Part shown: positions 1 through 12,859 of the stretch, one piece after another
Position numbering within the stretch: the first letter of the stretch is position 1
Layout: each line of letters starts with the position of its first letter
DNA from: Henricia sp. BOLD:AAB3569
Taxonomy: Eukaryota > Echinodermata > Asteroidea > Spinulosida > Echinasteridae
Reading direction: 5' to 3'
Length of the DNA: 64,000 nucleotides
Assembly (NCBI GenBank): GCA_037783545.1
Contig: JBBELK010000534.1
Coordinates: forward strand, 1 to 64,000
Made by a program: the position numbers and the translations under genes
The notes under the pieces: generated by a model
Seen by the model: only the letters and a program-made list of their open reading frames with translations
What the model was told of the DNA's origin: nothing
The model's database searches: none

Positions 1-321
1 CTAAATTTTGGTTAGGAGTCATTTCTAAGACAATTTCAAAAAAGTCAATTTTTAGCCAACTTTGGGAAAATTGCTGGACTAACCCCTTATGATTTTTTAA
101 TTTTTAGCCAAAAATTCAGGATTCAGATTTTCTTCAAAATTGCAGAAATGTTGCTTAGAGCCCATAGATGATATTCCTTCAATTTGACCTTGACTGCTCA
201 TCCAGGAAATGAAATATGAAAATTGTAAAAATTGAAATTTTGGTGAAAAAGTTTTGAATTTTTTTGCAAATATTTCTATTTTCATTAGAAATTAGCTTGG
301 AACGCTGCTGAAATAGGTTCC

Positions 322-2953
322 AAACGGGCTATATTTGGGTTAGGAGTCATTTCTAAGACATTTTCAAAAAGTTACTTTTTAGCCAACTTTGAGGAAAATG
401 GCTGGACTAACCCTTATAATTTTTTAAATTTTTAGTCAAATATTTCAGGATTTAGATTTTCTTCAAAATTACAGGAAATGTTGCTTAGAGCCCATATATG
501 ATATTCCTTCAATTTGACCTTGACTGCTCATCCAGGAAATTAAATATGAAATTTGTAAAAAATTGAAATTTTGGTGAAAAAGTTTGATTTTTTTGCAAAT
601 ATTTCTATTTTCATTAGAAATTTGCTTGGAACGCTGCTGAAATAGGTTCCAAACGGGCTAAATTTTGGTTAGGAGTCATTTCTAGGACATTTTCAAAAAG
701 TTAATTTTTAACCAACTTTGAGGAAAATTGCTGACTAACCCCTTATGATTCTTTTAATTTTTAGCCAAAATTTCAGGATTCAGATTTTCTTCAAAATTAC
801 AGGAAATGTTGCTTAGAGCCCATAGATGATATTCCTTCAATTTGACCTTGACTGCTCATCCAGAAATGAAATATGAAATTTGTAAAAAAATCAAATTTTG
901 GTGAAAAAGTTTGAATTTTTTTGCAAATATTTCTATTTTCATTAGAAATTAGCTTGGAACGCTGCTGATATAGGTTCCAAACGGGCTAAATTTTGGTTAG
1001 GAGTCATTTCTAGGAAATTTTCAAGAAAGTTAATTTTTAGCCAACTTTGAGGAAAATTGCTGGACTAACCCCTTATGATTTTTTTAATTTTAGCAAAAAA
1101 TTTCAGGATTCAGATTTCTTCACAATTACAGGAAATGTTGCTTAGAGCCCATAGATGATATTCCTTCAATTGACCTTGACTGCTCATCCAGGAAATGAAA
1201 TATGAAATTTGTAAAAAAATCAAATTTTGGTGAAAAAGTTTGAATTTTTTTGCAAATATTTCCATTTTATTAGAAATTAGCTTGGAACGCTGCTGAAATA
1301 GGTTCCAAACGGGCTATATTTTGGTTAGGAGTCATATCTGAGACATTTTCAAAAAGTAAATTTTTAGCCAACTTTTAGGAAAATTGCTGGACTAACTCCT
1401 TATGATTTTGTTTTATTTTTAGCCAAAAATTTAAGGATTTAGATTTTCTTCAAAATTACAGGAAATGTTGCTTAGAGCCATAGATGATATTCCTTCAATT
1501 TGACCTTGACTGCTCATCCAGGAAATGAAATATGAAATTTGTAAAAAATTCAAATTTTGGTGAAAAAGTTTGAATTTTTTGCAAATATTTCTATTTTCAT
1601 TAGAAATTTGCTTGGAACGCTGCTGAAATAGGTTCCAAACGGGCTAAATTTTGGTTAGGAGTCATTTCTAGGACATTTTCAAAAAAGTTATTTTTAACCA
1701 ACTTTGAGGAAAATTGCTGGACTAACCCCTTATGATTCTTTTAATTTTTAGCCAAAAATTTCAGGATTCAGATTTTCTTCAAATTACAGGAAATGTTGCT
1801 TAGAGCCCATAGATGATATTCCTTCAATTTGACCTTGACTGCTCATCCAGGAAATGAAATATGAAATTTGTAAAAAAATTCAAATTTTGGTGAAAAAGTT
1901 TGATTTTTTTGCAAATATTTCTATTTTCATTAGAAATTAGCTTGGAACGCTGCTGAAATAGGTTCCAAACGGGCTAAATTTTGGTTAGGAGTCATTCTAA
2001 GACAATTTCAAAAAAGTCAATTTTTAGCCAACTTTGGGAAAATTGCTGGACTAACCCCTTATGATTTTTTTAATTTTTAGCCAAAAATTCAGGATTCAGA
2101 TTTTCTTCAAAATTGCAGGAAATGTTGCTTAGAGCCCATAGATGATATTCCTTCAATTTGACCTTGACTGCTCATCCAGGAAATGAAATATGAAATTTGT
2201 AAAAAATTCAATTTTGGTGAAAAAGTTTGAATTTTTTGCAAATATTTCTATTTTCATTAGAAATTAGCTTGGAACGCTGCTGAAATAGGTTCCAAACGGG
2301 CTATATTTGGGTTAGGAGTCATTTCTAAGACATTTTCAAAAAAGTTACTTTTTAGCCAACTTTGAGGAAAATGGCTGGACTAACCCTTATAATTTTTTTA
2401 AATTTTTAGTCAAATATTTCAGGATTCAGATTTTCTTCAAAATTACAGGAAATGTTGCTTAGAGCCCATAGATGATATTCCTTCAATTTGACTTGACTGC
2501 TCATCCAGGAAATGAAATATGAAATTTGTAAAAAATTCAAATTTTGGTGAAAAAGTTTGAATTTTTTGCAAATATTTCTATTTTCATTAGAAATTAGCTT
2601 GGAACGCTGCTGAAATAGGTTCCAAACGGGCTATATTTGGGTTAGGAGTCATTTCTAAGACATTTTCAAAAAGTTACTTTTTAGCCAACTTTGAGGAAAA
2701 TGGCTGGACTAACCCCTTATAATTTTTTTTAATTTTTAGTCAATATTTCAGGATTCAGATTTTCTTCAAAATTACAGGAAATGTTGCTTAGAGCCCATAG
2801 ATGATATTCCTTCAATTTGACCTTGACTGCTCATCCAGGAAATGAAATATGAAATTTGTAAAAAATTCAAATTTTGGTGAAAAAGTTTGAATTTTTTGCA
2901 AATATTTCTATTTTCATTAGAAATTAGCTTGGAACGCTGCTGAAATAGGTTCC
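322..2953. repeat. Eight-monomer block, first copy
   Basis: The monomer classes run B C E D C A B B. Class E (TCTAGGAAATTTTCAAGAAAG) is found only at about 979, 13516 and 16483. The same eight-class order recurs at 12860-15493, so this is a segmental duplicate 38 monomers away. Confidence 0.7.
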
Positions 2954-3287
2954 AAACGGGCTATATTTGGGTTAGGAGTCATTTCTAAGACATTTTCAAA
3001 AAGTTACTTTTTAGCCAACTTTGAGGAAAATGGCTGGACTAACCCCTTATAATTTTTTTTAATTTTTAGTCAAATATTTCAGGATTCAGATTTTCTTCAA
3101 AATTACAGGAAATGTTGCTTAGAGCCCATAGATGATATTCCTTCAATTTGACCTTGACTGCTCATCCAGGAAATGAAATATGAAATTTGTAAAAAAATTC
3201 AAATTTTGCTAAATGTTTTATATTTTTGCCAAAAAAAATATAAATTTTTATTAAAAATTAGCTTGGAAAGCGGCTGAAATAGGTTCC

Positions 3288-6200
3288 AAACGGGCTAAAT
3301 TTTGGTTAGGAGTCATTTCTAAGACAATTTCAAAAAAGTCAATTTTTAGCCAACTTTGGGAAAATTGCTGGACTAACCCCTTATGATTTTTTTAATTTTA
3401 GCCAAAAATTCAGGATTCAGATTTTCTTCAAAATTGCAGGAAATGTTGCTTAGAGCCCATAGATGATATTCCTTAATTTGACCTTGACTGCTCATCCAGG
3501 AAATGAATATGAAATTTGTAAAAAATTCAAATTTTGGTGGAAAAGTTTGAATTTTTTGCAAATATTTCTATTTTCATTAGAAATTTGCTTGGAACGCTGC
3601 TGAAATAGGTTCCAAACGGGCTAAATTTTGGTTAGGAGTCATTTCTAGGACATTTTCAAAAAAGTTAATTTTTAACCAACTTTGAGGAAAATTGCTGGAC
3701 TAACCCCTTATGATTCTTTTAATTTTTAGCCAAAAATTTCAGGATTCAGATTTTCTTCACAATTACAGGAAATGTTGCTTAGAGCCCATAGATGATATTC
3801 CTTCAATTTGACCTTGACTGCTCATCCAGGAAATGAAATATGAAATTTGTAAAAAATTCAAATTTTGGTGAAAAAGTTTGATTTTTTGCAAATATTTCCA
3901 TTTTATTAGAAATTAGCTTGGAACGCTGCTGAAATAGGTTCCAAACGGGCTATATTTTGGTTAGGAGTCATATCTGAGACATTTTCAAAAAGTAAATTTT
4001 TAGCCAACTTTTAGGAAAATTGCTGGACTAACTCCTTATGATTTTGTTTTATTTTTAGCCAAAAATTTAAGGATTTAGATTTTCTTCAAAATTACAGAAA
4101 ATGTTGCTTAGAGCCCATAGATGATATTCCTTCAATTTGACCTTGACTGCTCATCCAGGAAATGAAATATGAAATTTGTAAAAAATTCAAATTTTGGTGA
4201 AAAAGTTTGAATTTTTTGCAAATATTTCTATTTTCATTAGAAATTAGCTTGGAACGCTGCTGAAATAGGTTCCAAACGGGCTATATTTGGGTTAGGAGTC
4301 ATTTCTAAGACATTTTCAAAAAAGTTAACTTTTTAGCCAACTTTGAGGAAAATGGCTGGACTAACCCCTTATAATTTTTTTTAATTTTAGTCAAATATTT
4401 CAGGATTCAGATTTTCTTCAAAATTACAGGAAATGTTGCTTAGAGCCCATAGATGATATTCCTTCAATTTGACCTTGACTGCTCATCCAGAAATGAAATA
4501 TGAAATTTGTAAAAAATTCAAATTTTGGTGAAAAAGTTTGAATTTTTTGCAAATATTTCTATTTTCATTAGAAATTAGCTTGGAACGCTGCTGAAATAGG
4601 TTCCAAACGGGCTATATTTGGGTTAGGAGTCATTTCCAAGACATTTTCAAAAAAGTTACTTTTAGCCAACTTTGAGGAAAATGGCTGGACTAACCCCTTA
4701 TAATTTTTTTTAATTTTTAGTCAAATATTTCAGGATTCAGATTTTCTTCAAAATTACAGGAAATGTTGCTTAGAGCCCATAGATGATATTCCTTCAATTT
4801 GACCTTGACTGCTCATCCAGGAAATGAAATATGAAATTTGTAAAAAATTCAATTTTGGTGAAAAAGTTTGAATTTTTTGCAAATATTTCTATTTTCATTA
4901 GAAATTTGCTTGGAACGCTGCTGAAATAGGTTCCAAACGGGCTAAATTTTGGTTAGGAGTCATTTCTAGGACATTTTCAAAAAGTTAATTTTTAACCAAC
5001 TTTGAGGAAAATTGCTGGACTAACCCCTTATGATTCTTTTAATTTTTAGCCAAAAATTTCAGGATTCAGATTTTCTTCAAAATTACAGGAAATGTTGCTT
5101 AGAGCCCATAGATGATATTCCTTCAATTTGACCTTGACTGCTCATCCAGGAAATGAAATATGAAATTTGTAAAAAAATTCAAATTTTGGTGAAAAAGTTT
5201 GATTTTTTGCAAATATTTCTATTTTCATTAGAAATTAGCTTGGAACGCTGCTGAAATAGGTTCCAAACGGGCTAATTTTGGTTAGGGGTCATTTCTAAGA
5301 CAATTTCAAAAAAGTCAATTTTTAGCCAACTTTGGGAAAATTGCTGGACTAACCCTTATAATTTTTTTAAATTTTTAGTCAATATTTCAGGATTCAGATT
5401 TTCTTCAAAATTACAGGAAATGTTGCTTAGAGCCCATAGATGATATTCCTTCAATTTGACCTTGACTGCTCATCCAGGAAATGAAATATGAAATTTGTAA
5501 AAATTCAAATTTTGGTGAAAAAGTTTGAATTTTTGCAAATATTTCTATTTTCATTAGAAATTAGCTTGGAACGCTGCTGAAATAGGTTCCAAACGGGCTA
5601 TATTTGGGTTAGGAGTCATTTCTAAGACATTTTCAAAAAAGTTACTTTTTAGCCAACTTTGAGGAAAATGGCTGGACTAACCCCTTATAATTTTTTTTAA
5701 TTTTTAGTCAAATATTTCAGGATTCAGATTTTCTTCAAAATTACAGGAAATGTTGCTTAGAGCCCATAGATGATATTCCTTCAATTTGACCTTGACTGCT
5801 CATCCAGGAAATGAAATATGAAATTTGTAAAAAATTCAAATTTTGGTGAAAAAGTTTGAATTTTTTGCAAATATTTCTATTTTCATTAGAAATTAGCTTG
5901 GAACGCTGCTGAAATAGGTTCCAAACGGGCTATATTTGGGTTAGGAGTCATTTCTAAGACATTTTCAAAAAAGTTACTTTTTAGCCAACTTTGAGGAAAA
6001 TGGCTGGACTAACCCCTTATAATTTTTTTAATTTTTAGTCAAATATTTCAGGATTCAGATTTTCTTCAAAATTACAGGAAATGTTGCTTAGAGCCCATAG
6101 ATGATATTCCTTCAATTTGACCTTGACTGCTCATCCAGGAAATGAAATATGAAATTTGTAAAAAAATTCAAATTTTGCTAAATGTTTTATATTTTTGCCA

Positions 6201-9200
6201 AAAAAAATATAAATTTTTATTAAAAATTAGCTTGGAAAGCGGCTGAAATAGGTTCCAAACGGGCTAAATTTTGGTTAGGAGTCATTTCTAAGACAATTTC
6301 AAAAAAGTCAATTTTTAGCCAACTTTGGGAAAATTGCTGGACTAACCCCTTATGATTTTTTTAATTTTTAGCCAAAAATTCAGGATTCAGATTTTCTTCA
6401 AAATTGCAGGAAATGTTGCTTAGAGCCATAGATGATATTCCTTTAATTTGACCTTGACTGCTCATCCAGGAAATGAAATATGAAATTTGTAAAAAATTCA
6501 AATTTTGGTGGAAAAGTTTGAATTTTTTGCAAATATTTCTATTTTCATTAGAAATTTGCTTGGAACGCTGCTGAAATAGGTTCCAAACGGGCTAAATTTT
6601 GGTTAGGAGTCATTTCTAGGACATTTTCAAAAAAGTTAATTTTTAACCAACTTTGAGGAAAATTGCTGGACTAACCCCTTATGATTCTTTTAATTTTTAG
6701 CCAAAAATTTCAGGATTCAGATTTTCTTCACAATTACAGGAAATGTTGCTTAGAGCCCATAGATGATATTCCTTCAATTTGACCTTGACTGCTCATCCAG
6801 GAAATGAAATATGAAATTTGTAAAAAATTCAAATTTTGGTGAAAAAGTTTGATTTTTTTGCAAATATTTCCATTTTATTAGAAATTAGCTTGGAACGCTG
6901 CTGAAATAGGTTCCAAACGGGCTATATTTTGGTTAGGAGTCATATCTGAGACATTTTCAAAAAAGTAAATTTTAGCCAACTTTTAGGAAAATTGCTGGAC
7001 TAACTCCTTATGATTTTGTTTTATTTTTAGCCAAAAATTTAAGGATTTAGATTTTCTTCAAAATTACAGAAAATGTTGCTTAGAGCCCATAGATGATATT
7101 CCTTCAATTTGACCTTGACTGCTCATCCAGGAAATGAAATATGAAATTTGTAAAAAATTCAAATTTTGGTGAAAAAGTTTGAATTTTTTGCAAATATTTC
7201 TATTTTCATTAGAAATTAGCTTGGAACGCTGCTGAAATAGGTTCCAAACGGGCTATATTTGGGTTAGAGTCATTTCTAAGACATTTTCAAAAAAGTTACT
7301 TTTTAGCCAACTTTGAGGAAAATGGCTGGACTAACCCCTTATAATTTTTTTTAATTTTTAGTCAAATATTTCAGGATTCAGATTTTCTTCAAAATTACAG
7401 GAAATGTTGCTTAGAGCCCATAGATGATATTCCCTTCAATTTGACCTTGACTGCTCATCCAGGAAATGAAATATGAAATTTGTAAAAAATTCAAATTTTG
7501 GTGAAAAAGTTTGAATTTTTTGCAAATATTTCTATTTTCATTAGAAATTAGCTTGGAACGCTGCTGAAATAGGTTCCAAACGGGCTATATTTGGGTTAGG
7601 AGTCATTTCCAAGACATTTTCAAAAAAGTTACTTTTTAGCCAACTTTGAGGAAAATGGCTGGACTAACCCCTTATAATTTTTTTTAATTTTTAGTCAAAT
7701 ATTTCAGGATTCAGATTTTCTTCAAAATTACAGGAAATGTTGCTTAGAGCCCATAGATGATATTCCTTCAATTTGACCTTGACTGCTCATCCAGGAAATG
7801 AAATATGAAATTTGTAAAAAAATTCAAATTTTGGTGAAAAAGTTTGATTTTTTTGCAAATATTTCTATTTTCATTAGAAATTAGCTTGGAACGCTGCTGA
7901 AATAGGTTCCAAACGGGCTAAATTTTGGTTAGGGGTCATTTCTAAGACAATTTCAAAAAAGTCAATTTTTAGCCAACTTTGGGAAAATTGCTGGACTAAC
8001 CCCTTATGATTTTTTTAATTTTTAGCCAAAAATTCAGGATTCAGATTTTCTTCAAAATTGCAGGAAATGTTGCTTAGAGCCCATAGATGATATTCCTTCA
8101 ATTTGACCTTGACTGCTCATCCAGGAAATGAAATATGAAATTTGTAAAAATTCAAATTTTGGTGAAAAAGTTTGAATTTTTTGCAAATATTTCTATTTTC
8201 ATTAGAAATTAGCTTGGAACGCTGCTGAAATAGGTTCCAAACGGGCTATATTTGGGTTAGGAGTCATTTCTAAGACATTTTCAAAAAAGTTACTTTTTAG
8301 CCAACTTTGAGGAAAATGGCTGGACTAACCCTTATAATTTTTTTAAATTTTTAGTCAAATATTTCAGGATTCAGATTTTCTTCAAAATTACAGGAAATGT
8401 TGCTTAGAGCCCATAGATGATATTCCTTCAATTTGACCTTGACTGCTCATCCAGGAAATGAAATATGAAATTTGTAAAAAATTCAAATTTTGGTGAAAAA
8501 GTTTGAATTTTTTGCAAATATTTCTATTTTCATTAGAAATTAGCTTGGAACGCTGCTGAAATAGGTTCCAAACGGGCTATATTTGGGTTAGGAGTCATTT
8601 CTAAGACATTTTCAAAAAGTTACTTTTTAGCCAACTTTGAGGAAAATGGCTGGACTAACCCCTTATAATTTTTTTTAATTTTTAGTCAAATATTTCAGGA
8701 TTCAGATTTTCTTCAAAATTACAGGAAATGTTGCTTAGAGCCCATAGATGATATTCCTTCAATTTGACCTTGACTGCTCATCCAGGAAATGAAATATAAA
8801 TTTGTAAAAAATTCAAATTTTGGTGAAAAAGTTTGAATTTTTTGCAAATATTTCTATTTTCATTAGAAATTAGCTTGGAACGCTGCTGAAATAGGTTCCA
8901 AACGGGCTATATTTGGGTTAGGAGTCATTTCTAAGACATTTTCAAAAAAGTTACTTTTTAGCCAACTTTGAGGAAAATGGCTGGACTAACCCCTTATAAT
9001 TTTTTTTAATTTTTAGTCAAATATTTCAGGATTCAGATTTCTTCAAAATTACAGGAAATGTTGCTTAGAGCCCATAGATGATATTCCTTCAATTTGACCT
9101 TGACTGCTCATCCAGGAAATGAAATATGAAATTTGTAAAAAATTCAAATTTTGCTAAATGTTTTATATTTTTGCCAAAAAAAATATAAATTTTTATTAAA

Positions 9201-9232
9201 AATTAGCTTGGAAAGCGGCTGAAATAGGTTCC
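3288..9232. repeat. Two copies of a nine-monomer higher-order repeat (~2.97 kb)
   Basis: A rare monomer ending (reading GCTAAATGTTTTATATTT, with AAAGCGGCTG instead of AACGCTGCTG) occurs at about 3208-3270, 6177-6240, 9150-9215 and 9815-9880. The first three are nine monomers apart (2,969 and 2,976 bp). Between them the class order is nearly the same: A C D B B C A/B-hybrid B B*, then A C D B B A B B B*. A third unit begins at 9233 but contains a two-monomer slip (A C*, then A C D B B B). Corresponding monomers in the two units are far more alike than neighbours within a unit, which is the definition of a higher-order repeat. Confidence 0.85.
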
Positions 9233-12200
9233 AAACGGGCTAAATTTTGGTTAGGAGTCATTTCTAAGACAATTTCAAAAAAGTCAATTTTAGCCAACTT
9301 TGGGAAAATTGCTGGACTAACCCCTTATGATTTTTTTAATTTTTAGCCAAAAATTCAGGATTCAGATTTTCTTCAAAATTGCAGGAAATGTTGCTTAGAG
9401 CCCATAGATGATATTCCTTTAATTTGACCTTGACTGCTCATCAGGAAATGAAATATGAAATTTGTAAAAAATTCAAATTTTGGTGGAAAAGTTTGAATTT
9501 TTTGCAAATATTTCTATTTTCATTAGAAATTTGCTTGGAACGCTGCTGAAATAGGTTCCAAACGGGCTAAATTTTGGTTAGGAGTCATTTCTAGGACATT
9601 TTCAAAAAAGTTAATTTTTAACCAACTTTGAGGAAAATTGCTGGACTAACCCCTTATGATTCTTTTAATTTTTAGCCAAAAATTTCAGGATTCAGATTTT
9701 CTTCACAATTACAGGAAATGTTGCTTAGAGCCCATAGATGATATTCCTTCAATTTGACCTTGACTGCTCATCCAGGAAATGAAATATGAAATTTGTAAAA
9801 AAATTCAAATTTTGCTAAATGTTTTATATTTTTGCCAAAAAAATATAAATTTTTATTAAAATTAGCTTGGAAAGCGGCTGAAATAGGTTCCAAACGGGCT
9901 AAATTTTGGTTAGGAGTCATTTCTAAGACAATTTCAAAAAGTCAATTTTTAGCCAACTTTGGGAAAATTGCTGGACTAACCCCTTATGATTTTTTTAATT
10001 TTTAGCCAAAAATTCAGGATTCAGATTTTCTTCAAAATTGCAGGAAATGTTGCTTAGAGCCCATAGATGATATTCCTTTAATTTGACCTGACTGCTCATC
10101 CAGGAAATGAAATATGAAATTTGTAAAAAATTCAAATTTTGGTGGAAAAGTTTGAATTTTTTGCAAATATTTCTATTTTCATTAGAAATTTGCTTGGAAC
10201 GCTGCTGAAATAGGTTCCAAACGGGCTAAATTTTGGTTAGGAGTCATTTCTAGGACATTTTCAAAAAGTTAATTTTTAACCAACTTTGAGGAAAATTGCT
10301 GGACTAACCCCTTATGATTCTTTTAATTTTTAGCCAAAAATTTCAGGATTCAGATTTTCTTCACAATTACAGGAAATGTTGCTTAGAGCCCTTAGATGAT
10401 ATTCCTTCAATTTGACCTTGACTGCTCATCCAGGAAATGAAATATGAAATTTGTAAAAAATTCAAATTTTGGTGAAAAAGTTTGATTTTTTTGCAAATAT
10501 TTCCATTTTATTAGAAATTAGCTTGGAACGCTGCTGAAATAGGTTCCAAACGGGCTATATTTTGGTAGGAGTCATATCTGAGACATTTTCAAAAAAGTAA
10601 ATTTTTAGCCAACTTTTAGGAAAATTGCTGGACTAACTCCTTATGATTTGTTTTATTTTAGCCAAAAATTTAAGGATTTAGATTTTCTTCAAAATTACAG
10701 AAAATGTTGCTTAGAGCCCATAGATGATATTCCTTCAATTTGACCTTGACTGCTCATCCAGGAAATGAAATATGAAATTTGTAAAAAATTCAAATTTTGG
10801 TGAAAAAGTTTGAATTTTTTGCAAATATTTCTATTTTCATTAGAAATTAGCTTGGAACGCTGCTGAAATAGGTTCCAAACGGGCTATATTTGGGTTAGGA
10901 GTCATTTCTAAGACATTTTCAAAAAAGTTACTTTTTAGCCAACTTTGAGGAAAATGGCTGGACTAACCCCTTATAATTTTTTTTAATTTTTTAGTCAAAT
11001 ATTTCAGGATTCAGATTTTCTTCAAAATTACAGGAAATGTTGCTTAGAGCCCATAGATGATATTCCTTCAATTTGACCTTGACTGCTCATCCAGGAAATG
11101 AAATATGAAATTTGTAAAAAATTCAAATTTTGGTGAAAAAGTTTGAATTTTTTGCAAATATTTCTATTTCATTAGAAATTAGCTTGGAACGCTGCTGAAA
11201 TAGGTTCCAAACGGGCTATATTTGGGTTAGGAGTCATTTCCAAGACATTTTCAAAAAAGTTACTTTTTAGCCAACTTTGAGGAAAATGGCTGGACTAACC
11301 CCTTATAATTTTTTTAATTTTAGTCAATATTTCAGGATTCAGATTTTCTTCAAAATTACAGGAAATGTTGCTTAGAGCCCATAGATGATATTCCTTCAAT
11401 TTGACCTTGACTGCTCATCCAGGAAATGAAATATGAAATTTGTAAAAAATTCAAATTTTGGTGAAAAAGTTTGAATTTTTTGCAAATATTTCTATTTTCA
11501 TTAGAAATTAGCTTGGAACGCTGCTGAAATAGGTTCCAAACGGCTATATTTGGGTTAGGAGTCATTTCTAAGACATTTTCAAAAAAGTTACTTTTTAGCC
11601 AACTTTGAGGAAAATGGCTGGACTAACCCTTATAATTTTTTTTAATTTTTAGTCAAATATTTCAGGATTCAGATTTTCTTCAAAATTACAGGAAATGTTG
11701 CTTAGAGCCCATAGATGATATTCCTTCAATTTGACCTGACTGCTCATCCAGGAAATGAAATATGAAATTTGTAAAAAATTCAAATTTTGGTGAAAAAGTT
11801 TGAATTTTTTTGCAAATATTTCTATTTTCATTAGAAATTTGCTTGGAACGCTGCTGAAATAGGTTCCAAACGGGCTAAATTTTGGTTAGGAGTCATTTCT
11901 AGGACATTTTCAAAAAAGTTAATTTTTAACCAACTTTGAGGAAAATTGCTGGACTAACCCCTTATGATTCTTTTAATTTTTAGCCAAAAATTTCAGGATC
12001 CAGATTTTCTTCAAAATTACAGGAAATGTTGCTTAGAGCCCATAGATGATATTCCTTCAATTTGACCTTGACTGCTCATCCAGGAAATGAAATATGAAAT
12101 TTGTAAAAAAATCAAATTTTGTGAAAAAGTTTGAATTTTTTTGCAAATATTTCCATTTTATTAGAAATTAGCTTGGAACGCTGCTGAAATAGGTTCCAAA

Positions 12201-12859
12201 CGGGCTATATTTTGGTTAGGAGTCATATCTGAGACATTTTCAAAAAAGTCAATTTTTAGCCAACTTTTAGGAAAATTGCTGGACTAACTCCTTATGATTT
12301 TGTTTGATTTTAGCCAAAAATTTAAGGATTTAGATTTTCTTCAAAATTACAGGAAATGTTGCTTAGAGCCCATAGATGATATTCCTTCAATTTGACCTTG
12401 ACTGCTCATCCAGGAAATGAAATATGAAATTTGTAAAAAATTCAAATTTTGGTGAAAAAGTTTGAATTTTTTGCAAATATTTCTATTTTCATTAGAAATT
12501 TGCTTGGAACGCTGCTGAAATAGGTTCCAAACGGGCTAAATTTTGGTTAGGAGTCATTTCTAGGACATTTTCAAAAAAGTTAATTTTTAACCAACTTTGA
12601 GGAAAATTGCTGGACTAACCCCTTATGATTCTTTTAATTTTTAGCCAAAAATTTCAGGATTCAGATTTTCTTCAAAATTACAGGAAATGTTGCTTAGAGC
12701 CCATAGATGATATTCCTTTAATTTGACCTTGACTGCTCATCCAGGAAATGAAATATGAAATTTGTAAAAAATTGAAATTTTGGTGAAAAAGTTTGAATTT
12801 TTTGCAAATATTTCTATTTTCATTAGAAATTAGCTTGGAACGCTGCTGAAATAGGTTCC

